From an uncultured Clostridia bacterium (GTDB taxonomy: Bacteria; Bacillota; Clostridia; Christensenellales; Pumilibacteraceae), in the NCBI GenBank assembly GCA_947175195.1, contig CAMWLQ010000012.1:1-36081 (forward strand): a DNA stretch of 36,081 bases, in the 5' to 3' direction. Position 1 is the stretch's first letter; the number at the start of each line of letters is the position of its first letter. Both the position numbers and the translations under genes were made by a program. Shown piece by piece: positions 28,833 to 35,936 of this stretch. A model generated the notes under the pieces. The model was given only the letters and a program-made list of their open reading frames with translations. It had not been told where the DNA came from and ran no database searches.

Positions 28833-29221
28833 AAAAGGTTGTTGTTATTTTGGTCGTGTTCGCACTTATGCTCGGCGCGATGATAGGCGAAATTGTTTAT
28901 GTAAACAAGTTTTATAACGGATTGCAATCCGATTTGGAGACCATTGCCGTAAGTATAGACGCCAACGAGGAACATGTGGATAATGTTCAAACTGTGGCTA
29001 TGTGCGACAAGCTGGTAAAAAAATGGGAAAAGGGCAAGCGAACATTGCTGATGCTGCAAAACCACAATACCGTGCGTAACCTCGACGACAAGATTGTCAG
29101 CCTGCGCGGAGTGGTCAAATCGGATAATTATAACGACGCGGTTATATTTGTTCAGTCCGCAATAAATTATATAGACGACGTATTGCTCGACAGTATTCCG
29201 TACCTTTCCAATATATTCTAA
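28829..29221 (+). CDS. DUF4363 family protein
   Basis: The 130-residue protein has one N-terminal membrane helix (about residues 3-24) and a helical extracytoplasmic part with the family's characteristic WEKGKRTLLMLQNHNTV segment near residue 66. DUF4363 genes commonly follow DUF421 genes in Clostridia. It starts with GTG overlapping the DUF421 stop (GTGA), which implies translational coupling and probably a joint membrane function. The exact role is unknown. Confidence 0.82.
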   Translation: MKKVVVILVVFALMLGAMIGEIVYVNKFYNGLQSDLETIAVSIDANEEHVDNVQTVAMCDKLVKKWEKGKRTLLMLQNHNTVRNLDDKIVSLRGVVKSDNYNDAVIFVQSAINYIDDVLLDSIPYLSNIF

Positions 29222-29253
29222 TCGTATTCTAATGCTCACGACGGAAAAATCTA

Positions 29254-29282
29254 TTGCTTTTTAAAGAATAATGTATTATAAT
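29254..29282 (+). promoter_or_regulatory. Predicted promoter placing the start site at the holA GTG
   Basis: TTGCTT at 29254-29259 and TATAAT at 29277-29282 are 17 bases apart. Seven bases further is 29289, the first base of the holA GTG codon, and no ribosome binding site lies between. Confidence 0.65.
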
Positions 29283-29288
29283 TAACCC

Positions 29289-30239
29289 GTGGAGTTTATA
29301 GAGTTAAAAAAGCAGCTTAAATCGCAAAAGCCCGCCCCGTGCTATGTTTGCTACGGTGACGACGATTTTGTATTGGACCGCGCGTTGACGCTGCTCACTG
29401 CGCTTGCCGCGGAGCCTAAGCCGTTTAACTGTGTGGATAGGGAGTTCGCAACCTCGCGCGATTTGACGGACGAGCTTATGCAGCTGCCGCTTATCGGCGA
29501 TTACCGCGTGGTAGTAGCTCGAGGCAAGGTGGACAAGGCGGCGGTAGAGAAGTATCTCGAAAGTCCCAATTCCGCAGCTGTATTGGTGCTGCCCGTATAC
29601 ACTCCGCATGACAGCTGGAACAGAGCGGGCGCGCCCGATATTCCCAAGGGCGGCGTGGGCGTAGACTGCAACAGGCTGCCGTTGAGGCAAATTATACCGT
29701 TTGTGACGGCGTTGTGCACGCGCACTGGCACAACAATGGACGAAAAGGCGATTACGCTGTTGTGCAACCGTTGCGGCGGATATATGACGCGCGTAAATTC
29801 GGAAACGCAAAAGCTTGCATTGCTAAGAGCGGGTGGGCAAATAACCGAGGCGGACGTTACGGAGCACGTAAAAGCCGATACGGAGTTTGTGGTGTTCGAG
29901 CTGTGTGACAGCATACTTGCGAGCGATCCCGCGCGCGCTTTGTCTATAGTGGACGGCATGGCAAAGAACAACGATTTGGTGGCGGCGTTCACGCTGATTT
30001 ACAATAGATTCCGCAAGATTTTCGCCGCGTCCGTCGATCCGGACGGAATTGCGGGCTTGGGTGTAAAACCGTACCAGGTGAGCAAGCTGAAAGCCGAGGG
30101 TGCCGCTTACGGCAAGCTTAGGCTGAAAAAGGTACTCGACGCACTGGAAAGTGCCGATTACGGATATAAGACAGGCGCGACCACCGTGTATGATGCGCTT
30201 ACATGCTTTGTTGCGCAAGCGGCATACGCTAAGAATTGA
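29289..30239 (+). CDS. holA: DNA polymerase III subunit delta
   Basis: HolA opens the sliding clamp as part of the clamp loader. The 316-residue length is normal for Bacillota. The N-terminus YVCYGDDDFVLDRAL (about residues 18-32) matches the family's YLLYGDExxL opening, and the segment PLIGDYRVVVARG near residue 66 is typical. The C-terminal helical part (LVAAFTLIYNRFRKI near 226, then VKPYQVSKLKAEG) completes the pattern. The start is a GTG with no Shine-Dalgarno sequence, lying on the predicted transcription start, so the message may be leaderless. It is followed closely by a membrane protein gene. Confidence 0.88.
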   Translation: MEFIELKKQLKSQKPAPCYVCYGDDDFVLDRALTLLTALAAEPKPFNCVDREFATSRDLTDELMQLPLIGDYRVVVARGKVDKAAVEKYLESPNSAAVLVLPVYTPHDSWNRAGAPDIPKGGVGVDCNRLPLRQIIPFVTALCTRTGTTMDEKAITLLCNRCGGYMTRVNSETQKLALLRAGGQITEADVTEHVKADTEFVVFELCDSILASDPARALSIVDGMAKNNDLVAAFTLIYNRFRKIFAASVDPDGIAGLGVKPYQVSKLKAEGAAYGKLRLKKVLDALESADYGYKTGATTVYDALTCFVAQAAYAKN

Positions 30240-30253
30240 TTACGAGGTGTAAT

Positions 30254-30790
30254 TTGATAGATATAGCAAAAAAGAAACTGCCTTCGCCCATACTGCCGAT
30301 TTTGGCGTACATAAGCTATTGCGCCGCAGGCTGGTTTGTCGCGCGTGGTGACATTGCGTACTACGTAGGTCAACTGAATATGGGCGATGTATTTAGTCAT
30401 GACGCGTTTGCGTTCTTTTTGGGCGGACTTGTTCCGTTCGCGCTGTATATGATAATTACGCGCTTTGTATTCAGGACAATGCATATGCGGTGCGGCGGTG
30501 ACGTAAGGTCGATCAAGTACGGACTATACTTTGCTGTCATAGCAGCAAACATGTTGCTTTTTGCGCTTAAATTCATTTATATATCGGCGCCGCTGTATTC
30601 GGCGTTATTGGAAATAATTTTGGACCCCGTTGTCACGATTGCGTTTGTATCGCTTTATTTGTGGTATGCGTTCAAAATGCAATATGTGGAAAAGTCGCGG
30701 TTTCGTTTTGTGCTCACTCAAATACTCGGCGCTTTTTTGGCAATGTACGGATTACTCGCTATGATTAATCTGATTATCGCGGTGGCGTAG
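30254..30790 (+). CDS. Small multi-pass membrane protein of unknown function
   Basis: The 178-residue product has about five hydrophobic helices, beginning with ILPILAYISYCAAGWFV and ending with ILGAFLAMYGLLAMINLIIAVA. I chose the TTG at 30254 as start because GAGGTG lies six bases upstream; an alternative TTG at 30236 overlaps the holA stop and lacks such a site. No family or catalytic motif is recognised. The gene is 14 bases after holA and eight bases before the M28-like lipoprotein gene, so it likely belongs to their transcript. Confidence 0.7.
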   Translation: MIDIAKKKLPSPILPILAYISYCAAGWFVARGDIAYYVGQLNMGDVFSHDAFAFFLGGLVPFALYMIITRFVFRTMHMRCGGDVRSIKYGLYFAVIAANMLLFALKFIYISAPLYSALLEIILDPVVTIAFVSLYLWYAFKMQYVEKSRFRFVLTQILGAFLAMYGLLAMINLIIAVA

Positions 30791-30798
30791 GTGACGGT

Positions 30799-32268
30799 AT
30801 GAAAAAACGCTTTGCAATTTTATCGCTTATATTGTGTGTGGTAGTTGCCGCGATGTGCCTTGTGGGTTGCTCCGATCATGGCGCGCCCGAGCATTCAACT
30901 CAAAACCCGACGTATACGATTACGCCCGAGCAGGTGGAAACGGAATACTCCAAGTTTATGACCGAGGACCGAGTGGACCGTACAACGTTTACCGACGGCG
31001 AAAAGGCAGCCGCGGAGTACCTTGTAACCCGCTTGAAGGAAATGGGGTATGATGACGCCGATATGCAAGAGTTTACTGCGAGTGAAAACGAAATTACTGG
31101 CTTGAAGAGTCAAAACGTAGTCGCGCATATCGGCTCGGAAAGCGACACGGCAAAAAATGTTATTATCGGTGCGTACTACGACAACCGCAACAAAGCGGCA
31201 TACAACGGCGCAACGCCCGACGGCGGGGAGGGCGCTGTTTCGGCGACTGCCGTTGCAGGAGTGCTTAGCGTAGCCGATTATTTGGCAAACCATAAGTCCG
31301 CGCTCGATTCGCAGCTGCGCGTGACGATAGTGTTCTTCGGCGCGTCGTACGTATCCAACGACGGCGCACAGGCGTTTTTAGATAACATGACCGACGTCGA
31401 ATATCGCAACACAATACTGATGATAGAAATGCAGCGGCTGTGCGGCGACCATGTTTACGCATTTTCGGACGCGCGGGAGACCAAGCGCGAAAAGTTTTTC
31501 GATAGGGTAGCTGCTGACAACGGACTGAATATTTATAAGTCCACGTCGAAAACTCCGTTGATAACAGGGCTTTCGGCGCTTGACGGAATACCGTATTATC
31601 AATGGGCGCACATAGGCACGTTCAGTGTTTTCTTCAACGCGGGGGTGCCTACTTTAAATCTTGTGTGCGCTAACTGGGAATCATCCAATCTTTCCGACAT
31701 AGAATCTACAAAGCATGACAATCTATTGTATTCGGAAAACGACACCCTGCGCAACGTTAAAACGTACAATCCCGACTATGCGCAAAAAATAGCTACCGCG
31801 GCAAGCTTGACTGTGAGCGCGTTGTTCGACAAAGAGTTTATAGACGTTATGGTGTACGACCTAAATAATTTCCCAAACACCGACACGATAAGCGCAGTTT
31901 GGATTTGGTATCTTGTGGTGTTGCTGGCTGTTATCGTGTGTGCCGCAATAATGGTAGCTGTAAGCGCGCATCTCAAAAAGAAATACCCGATTGTAATTCA
32001 AGCTCCGCCGCAAATGAAAATGGCGGTATTCGGTATGGATTACGAGGATAAGAGCTCGGCGGATATATTTATCGACATACGCGAAAACGGCGTTGATGGC
32101 AATATATTCGACGGCATAGAAAACAACGCGCCCAAAAGCACCGACCCGTTCGACGATATTTTTCCGCCAAGCGCTCCGACCGATAGGGGAGATAATAACG
32201 GCGGTGACGGCAATAACAATCGTGGCGACGATCCGTTTGACAATCCTCCGACCGACAACAATAAATAA
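30799..32268 (+). CDS. M28 peptidase-like lipoprotein lacking zinc ligands, with C-terminal membrane helix
   Basis: The 489-residue protein has a lipobox LVGC (Cys24), a domain with the layout of M28 zinc aminopeptidases (about residues 45-345), a transmembrane helix (about 364-388) and a cytoplasmic Asp/Asn/Pro-rich tail of about 100 residues. The family motif GAHYDS appears as GAYYDN (His replaced by Tyr126, Asp128 kept). The GAEE glutamates correspond to GASYVSND (182-188) without the acidic pair, and the SDH of the last ligand appears as TFS in TFSVFFNAGVP. It is therefore probably catalytically inactive and may bind peptides or act as a scaffold; this is inference from manual alignment. 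AGGTGA precedes the ATG. Confidence 0.7.
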   Translation: MKKRFAILSLILCVVVAAMCLVGCSDHGAPEHSTQNPTYTITPEQVETEYSKFMTEDRVDRTTFTDGEKAAAEYLVTRLKEMGYDDADMQEFTASENEITGLKSQNVVAHIGSESDTAKNVIIGAYYDNRNKAAYNGATPDGGEGAVSATAVAGVLSVADYLANHKSALDSQLRVTIVFFGASYVSNDGAQAFLDNMTDVEYRNTILMIEMQRLCGDHVYAFSDARETKREKFFDRVAADNGLNIYKSTSKTPLITGLSALDGIPYYQWAHIGTFSVFFNAGVPTLNLVCANWESSNLSDIESTKHDNLLYSENDTLRNVKTYNPDYAQKIATAASLTVSALFDKEFIDVMVYDLNNFPNTDTISAVWIWYLVVLLAVIVCAAIMVAVSAHLKKKYPIVIQAPPQMKMAVFGMDYEDKSSADIFIDIRENGVDGNIFDGIENNAPKSTDPFDDIFPPSAPTDRGDNNGGDGNNNRGDDPFDNPPTDNNK

Positions 32269-32277
32269 CACAACAAA

Positions 32278-32301
32278 AAAGGCGCTGTTATCAGTGCCTT
32301 T
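32278..32301. terminator. Bidirectional terminator between the convergent genes
   Basis: AAAGGCGCTG and CAGTGCCTTT form a ten-base stem with one G-U pair and a four-base loop. It is preceded by an A-run that would serve as the U-tract for the minus-strand gene; the plus-strand T-tract is interrupted. Confidence 0.7.
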
Positions 32302-32314
32302 AATTTTACTTTAT

Positions 32315-32779
32315 TTAACTAAACCAACCGCTTATTGTATTGCCGAGATTGGTAAAGAATTGCGAGATTCCGAATTTGCTGAACATATCCGACATGACGT
32401 GACCGAAATCGAACGTGTCCACAGCAAGCCAGCACCACAGTATGACCACCGCAAACGTTGCCACTATAAGAATTGCAATATTGATTAAGCAGCTGCGCAA
32501 GTTGATAGGGCTGCGCAGTTTTTTGAGTTTGGTGTTTGGATCGTTGCTTTCCTTAATCGCTTGTTCAAGCTGCGCCGCAGTCATTTGATCGGGCGAAAGA
32601 TTGGAAAGCGGAACGGACGGCGTACCCGCGGAGGGCATGCCGTTGGATGCGGTGCCTGTGGGCGGTACTCCGCCTGCGGGTGCCTCACCGCCTTTGCCTT
32701 TTTTGTCCTTGCCCTTTTTTTCCTTTACGGGTTTTTCTTTAGCGGGCTTAGCGGGCTTTGCTGTGTCTTTTTTTGCCAT
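32315..32779 (-). CDS. Lys/Pro-rich single-pass membrane protein of unknown function
   Basis: The 154-residue protein starts with a strongly basic Lys/Ala/Pro stretch (residues 1-30, repeats of KPAK and KEKK), continues with a Gly/Pro/Ser/Thr linker (about 31-60) and a short helical segment (LSPDQMTAAQLEQAIKES). One membrane helix (about 95-117) and a 35-residue tail ending FFTNLGNTISGWFS follow. The basic N-terminus suggests that end stays in the cytoplasm, where it could bind nucleic acid or anionic lipid; this is inference. The ATG at 32779 has AGAGGA upstream and a good minus-strand promoter. I do not recognise a family. Confidence 0.65.
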   Translation of the reverse strand: MAKKDTAKPAKPAKEKPVKEKKGKDKKGKGGEAPAGGVPPTGTASNGMPSAGTPSVPLSNLSPDQMTAAQLEQAIKESNDPNTKLKKLRSPINLRSCLINIAILIVATFAVVILWCWLAVDTFDFGHVMSDMFSKFGISQFFTNLGNTISGWFS

Positions 32780-32809
32780 AGCATCCTCTAATACAGTAAT
32801 CTAACATAT

Positions 32810-32838
32810 AGTATATAACATACTTCAAAAAAAATCAA
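32810..32838 (-). promoter_or_regulatory. Promoter of the Lys-rich membrane protein gene
   Basis: On the minus strand TTGATT (32838-32833), 17 bases and TATACT (32815-32810) match the sigma-A pattern, about 30 bases upstream of the ATG at 32779. Confidence 0.7.
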
Positions 32839-32955
32839 GTACTTTTTCGGAATTGCTTATATTAAATTCTAAACCTTATCGGCGTAAAACATATATGAGT
32901 AGGGGAATCAATGAAAAAATTTTAATAAAAATTGAAAAAAATACGCGCAAAACAA

Positions 32956-32984
32956 TTGAAATTAAAAACATAATAATGTATAAT
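32956..32984 (+). promoter_or_regulatory. Promoter of cdaA
   Basis: TTGAAA at 32956-32961 and TATAAT at 32979-32984 are 17 bases apart. The leader to the ATG at 33004 would be only about 13 bases, with AGGTG at its 5' end. Confidence 0.78.
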
Positions 32985-33003
32985 TTAAATAGGTGCTGGT
33001 AAT

Positions 33004-33849
33004 ATGTGGTTTTTAACAAACATTTACAATAAAATGGCGGCAAAGCCGTGGGCGTGCGCAATAGATATTGTGCTTGCCGCTTTGCTCATTTACGGCATGA
33101 TTGTCTTCCTCAAAAAGAACAATGCGGGCAAGCTTATAGCCTTTGTACTTGTTTTTGTTGCGGCGGGCATAGTGCTCTCGTCCGAATTTATGGATTTGCC
33201 CGTAGTCGGATCGATTATGCGGTACGGCATAATTATAGTCATTATCGTAATAGTGTTTGTGTTCCCCGCAGAAACCAAGCGCGGCTTGCTTAAGCTTGCG
33301 TCGTCGCGCGACACGCACGAGCAGTATACCACCGCATACGACGTGTCGGACGAGGATTTGCACGCCGCAATCAACGATATTGTACGCGCTGCACAAAATA
33401 TGTCCAAAAAGAACGTGGGCGCGCTCATAATTATTTCTACGCAAAACCTGCCCGAGCACATTATCGATTCGGGTACCAAGCTGGACGCGGTGCTGTCTTG
33501 CGCGCTGCTCGAAAGTATTTTCAACACAAAAGCGCCTCTGCACGACGGGGCGGTGTTTGTGCGTGGCAACCGCATTGTGGCGGCAGGTTGTTTCCTTCCG
33601 CTGTCGCAGTCCAATGCGATAGACAAGGAGCTGGGAACGCGCCACCGTGCAGGCATAGGCGTAAGCGAAAACTACAATGTTCTCACCATCATCGTATCGG
33701 AGGAAACGGGCGTTATTTCCATAGCGCAGCATGGCGAGCTTACCCGCTATTTCGATTCGCAAATGCTTACGGACAAACTGGAACAAACCTACGGCTTGCA
33801 GGCTACGCCCGAATCTACGCGTAAGCACCACCGCCGCAAGGAGGGTTAA
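33004..33849 (+). CDS. cdaA: Diadenylate cyclase CdaA (c-di-AMP synthase)
   Basis: CdaA makes the second messenger c-di-AMP from two ATP molecules at the membrane, controlling potassium and osmotic balance and cell-wall homeostasis. The 281-residue protein has three N-terminal membrane helices (about residues 18-36, 42-60 and 70-88) followed by the DAC domain with the catalytic DGA motif (residues 181-183, HDGAVFVRGNRI) and the ATP-binding RHR motif (213-215, GTRHRAGIG). Length and layout are those of CdaA rather than DisA. In most Bacillota it is followed by cdaR and glmM; here only a 48-codon CdaR-like anchor follows, and glmM is not seen. Confidence 0.95.
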   Translation: MWFLTNIYNKMAAKPWACAIDIVLAALLIYGMIVFLKKNNAGKLIAFVLVFVAAGIVLSSEFMDLPVVGSIMRYGIIIVIIVIVFVFPAETKRGLLKLASSRDTHEQYTTAYDVSDEDLHAAINDIVRAAQNMSKKNVGALIIISTQNLPEHIIDSGTKLDAVLSCALLESIFNTKAPLHDGAVFVRGNRIVAAGCFLPLSQSNAIDKELGTRHRAGIGVSENYNVLTIIVSEETGVISIAQHGELTRYFDSQMLTDKLEQTYGLQATPESTRKHHRRKEG

Positions 33850-33850
33850 T

Positions 33851-33997
33851 ATGAACAAGCAAAAACAAGAAAACGCCAAAAAGCCCAACGGCTTTGTCGC
33901 ATTGCTCAAAAAGATATTTGTACACAATTTCGGATGGAAGGTGCTGTCCATCGTTTCGGCGGCTGTAATTTGGGCGCTTGCCGCAGGATTACTTTAA
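33851..33997 (+). CDS. CdaR (YbbR)-like membrane anchor peptide without YbbR domains
   Basis: The 48-residue product is a basic, hydrophilic start (MNKQKQENAKKPNG) followed by a membrane segment, FGWKVLSIVSAAVIWALAAG. This resembles the N-terminus of CdaR, whose usual opening has an N-x-x-L/W-K-I-L-S-L-hydrophobic-W pattern ahead of several extracellular YbbR domains. Here the frame stops just after the helix. The ATG at 33851 lies one base after the cdaA stop, with GAGGG (33841-33845) overlapping the end of cdaA. CdaR binds and regulates CdaA. This gene could be a minimal CdaA-interacting peptide or the remnant of a truncated cdaR; the 146 bases up to the aspartate kinase gene cannot hold the missing domains. 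Confidence 0.65.
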   Translation: MNKQKQENAKKPNGFVALLKKIFVHNFGWKVLSIVSAAVIWALAAGLL

Positions 33998-34036
33998 ATT
34001 GCGTTTTGCATAAGCAATATCGTAGTGATTGATTAG

Positions 34037-34057
34037 AGCGGCAGAAATGCCGCTTTT
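34037..34057 (+). terminator. Possible terminator after cdaA and its small partner
   Basis: AGCGGCA and TGCCGCT pair around a GAAA tetraloop and are followed by TTT. The T-run is short, so termination may be incomplete. Confidence 0.5.
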
Positions 34058-34093
34058 GTGTGCGGGGATAACGATTGCCAATCCGCGCAAAAA

Positions 34094-34115
34094 CTATAAC
34101 AAAATTATGTTATAG
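34094..34115. repeat. Inverted repeat ahead of the aspartate kinase gene
   Basis: CTATAAC and GTTATAG are perfect inverted repeats eight bases apart, 29 bases upstream of the aspartate kinase ATG. They could be an operator or a weak hairpin. No regulator can be named, and no lysine riboswitch or T-box fits in this short leader. Confidence 0.4.
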
Positions 34116-34143
34116 CGAATATATTACATACGGAGTACTGTAG

Positions 34144-35454
34144 ATGAAGGCAGTTAAATTCGGCGGCACTTCAATGTCCACTGCGGACAGCATTATGCGC
34201 GTCGCAAGTATTATCAAGCAGGACCGTGACAGGCGGTTTGTCGTTGTGTCCGCGCCCGGAAAGGCGAAGGACTGCGACAAGGTTACCGATATGCTTATTG
34301 CGGTCAGCGCCGCGCGCCCGTGCGACCGCGTGGCAAAGTTCGAGCTTGTTCGCAATCGGTTTGCTTTGCTTTGCGACGGCGTGGGACTGCACGACGCACT
34401 GGACGCCGAGCTTGACAAGATACAGTCCGATATTGCCGATGCCGATTACTGCTACATACTGTCGCGCGGGGAGTACCTGTGTGCCAAGCTGCTCGCAAAG
34501 CTGCTTGACTTCACGTTTATCGACGCGGCGGATTTGATAAAGTTCAACGGAAATACGTATGACGACGAGCGCACTATAGCGGTGTGCCGTGCGGGGCTGA
34601 AGGGCAAGCTCGACGTTGTTGTGCCCGGTTTTTACGGCAGCGACGAGGACGGAAATATCGTCACGTTCTCGCGCGGCGGATCGGACGTGTCGGGCGCGAT
34701 AGTGGCGCGGGCGGTGAACGCCGATATATACGAAAACTTTACTGACGTAGACGGGTTTATGACATGCGACCCGCGCATTGTGCCGCACGCCTCGGTCATC
34801 GATTTGCTTACTTACAGGGAGCTGCGCGAGCTTTCGTATATGGGCGCAAATGTGTTGCATCCCGAATCTATCTTTCCCGTGCAGCAGGCTAATATACCCA
34901 TACATATACTGAACACATTCAACGAAAACGCTTTGGGGACAAAAATCGTACCGACGGAGGCGTTTTTGGCAGGCAAGCACAGTCGCAAAAACAATATGCC
35001 GATTACCGCGATTGCGGGCAAGCAGCACTTTTTTTCGTTGCACATAGACAAGTCTATGATGAACTCGGAAATAGGCTTTGTGCGGCGCGTGCTCAGCTGT
35101 TTCGAGCGTTACGGTATATCGGTGGAGCATATACCGAGCGGCATCGATTCAATGACGGTTGTGTTTTCGGCTGTGGACAGCGAAACTACAAACGCGCTGA
35201 TAGAGGCTGTCAAAAAAGAGGTGGACCCCGATCATATCTCGCTGACCACCGATATTGCGTTGATAGCGATAGTGGGGCACGGGATGAAATCCCGTCCGGG
35301 CACTGCGGCACGCGCAATAAACAGGCTGTCGCACGCAAATATAAATTTGCGCATGTTAGATATGGGCGCGTCGGAAATAAACCTTATTTTGGGCGTGTCG
35401 GATTGCGATTTTAAGCGCGCGCTTGTTGCGCTCAACGGCGAGTTCGAAGTATAA
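34144..35454 (+). CDS. Aspartate kinase
   Basis: The enzyme phosphorylates aspartate, the first step toward lysine, threonine, methionine and diaminopimelate. The 436-residue protein starts with the family motif KFGGTSMSTADSI (about residues 5-17). TFSRGGSDVSGA near residue 175 is the amino-acid kinase substrate loop, and FTDVDGFMTCDPR near 199 is also conserved. The C-terminal part (about 290-436) should hold two ACT domains for feedback control, with SMMNSEIGFVRRVLSCFERYGISVEHIPSG and INRLSHANINLRMLDMG as the two helix-strand units. It is a single-function enzyme, not fused to homoserine dehydrogenase. CGGAG lies nine bases before the ATG. Isozyme class (lysC or thrA type) cannot be assigned. 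Confidence 0.93.
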   Translation: MKAVKFGGTSMSTADSIMRVASIIKQDRDRRFVVVSAPGKAKDCDKVTDMLIAVSAARPCDRVAKFELVRNRFALLCDGVGLHDALDAELDKIQSDIADADYCYILSRGEYLCAKLLAKLLDFTFIDAADLIKFNGNTYDDERTIAVCRAGLKGKLDVVVPGFYGSDEDGNIVTFSRGGSDVSGAIVARAVNADIYENFTDVDGFMTCDPRIVPHASVIDLLTYRELRELSYMGANVLHPESIFPVQQANIPIHILNTFNENALGTKIVPTEAFLAGKHSRKNNMPITAIAGKQHFFSLHIDKSMMNSEIGFVRRVLSCFERYGISVEHIPSGIDSMTVVFSAVDSETTNALIEAVKKEVDPDHISLTTDIALIAIVGHGMKSRPGTAARAINRLSHANINLRMLDMGASEINLILGVSDCDFKRALVALNGEFEV

Positions 35455-35524
35455 TCGGTTGATTTTTATAAAAGTAATCGGTAAAAAATATACACATGAA
35501 CATATCGGACAGGCTCTAATTTGC

Positions 35525-35554
35525 TTGACAATGGGTATTGACTTGTGGTATTAT
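35525..35554 (+). promoter_or_regulatory. Promoter of rplU-prp
   Basis: TTGACA at 35525-35530 and TATTAT at 35549-35554 are 18 bases apart. The predicted start, near 35561, lies at the first base of the rplU leader. The 70 bases between the aspartate kinase stop and this promoter show no recognisable feature. Confidence 0.6.
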
Positions 35555-35559
35555 TCTAT

Positions 35560-35633
35560 GGAACCGCGCGAAAAGGGTTTTTAATTCGGCTTGTCCGAAA
35601 CCCCGACGGCGAATACTAAACGGAGGTTAGGCT
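35560..35633 (+). promoter_or_regulatory. Probable ribosomal protein L21 leader RNA
   Basis: The 74-base leader can form a hairpin with TTCGG/CCGAA arms, extended by GGGT/ACCC outside it and a CCG/CGG pair further out. It opens with GAACCGCGCG and closes with GGCGAATACTAAACGGAGG directly before the rplU ATG. The position and these elements resemble the L21 leader known from Bacillota, which is thought to mediate autoregulation by the ribosomal protein. The assignment is by memory of the motif and position, not by a covariance search. Confidence 0.55.
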
Positions 35634-35936
35634 ATGTTTGCAATTATCGAGACGGGCGGAAAGCAGTACCGCGTGTGCGTCGGAGACGTTCTTGACGTAG
35701 AACGTTTGGACGTAGAAGAGGGCACTACCGTCGACCTTAAAGCTCTTCTTACGGGCGAGGGTGAAAATATCACCGTCGGATCGGAGGCGGAGGGCAAGAC
35801 GGTAAAAGCTACCGTTGTGCGCCAGCTTAGAGCACCCAAGGTCATCGTGTTCAAGTACAAAGCGAAAAAGAACGTGCGCAAAAGACAAGGTCATCGCCAG
35901 TACTATACGCGCATAAAAATCGACGCTATCGTATGA
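35634..35936 (+). CDS. rplU: Ribosomal protein L21
   Basis: L21 is a 50S subunit protein that binds 23S rRNA. The 100-residue protein matches the family from its opening MFAIIETGGKQYRVCVGDVL to the C-terminal RKRQGHRQYYTRIKIDAI, whose KRQGHRQxYT motif is diagnostic. AACGGAGG lies a few bases before the ATG. The stop overlaps the start of the next gene by four bases (ATGA), as in the usual rplU-prp-rpmA operon. Confidence 0.97.
   Translation: MFAIIETGGKQYRVCVGDVLDVERLDVEEGTTVDLKALLTGEGENITVGSEAEGKTVKATVVRQLRAPKVIVFKYKAKKNVRKRQGHRQYYTRIKIDAIV

Noticed and set aside
34000-34143. Missing CdaR domains continued in another frame after 33997
   Set aside because: The interval is only about 146 bases and contains a hairpin, a dyad and the aspartate kinase ribosome binding site; no YbbR-like coding is visible.
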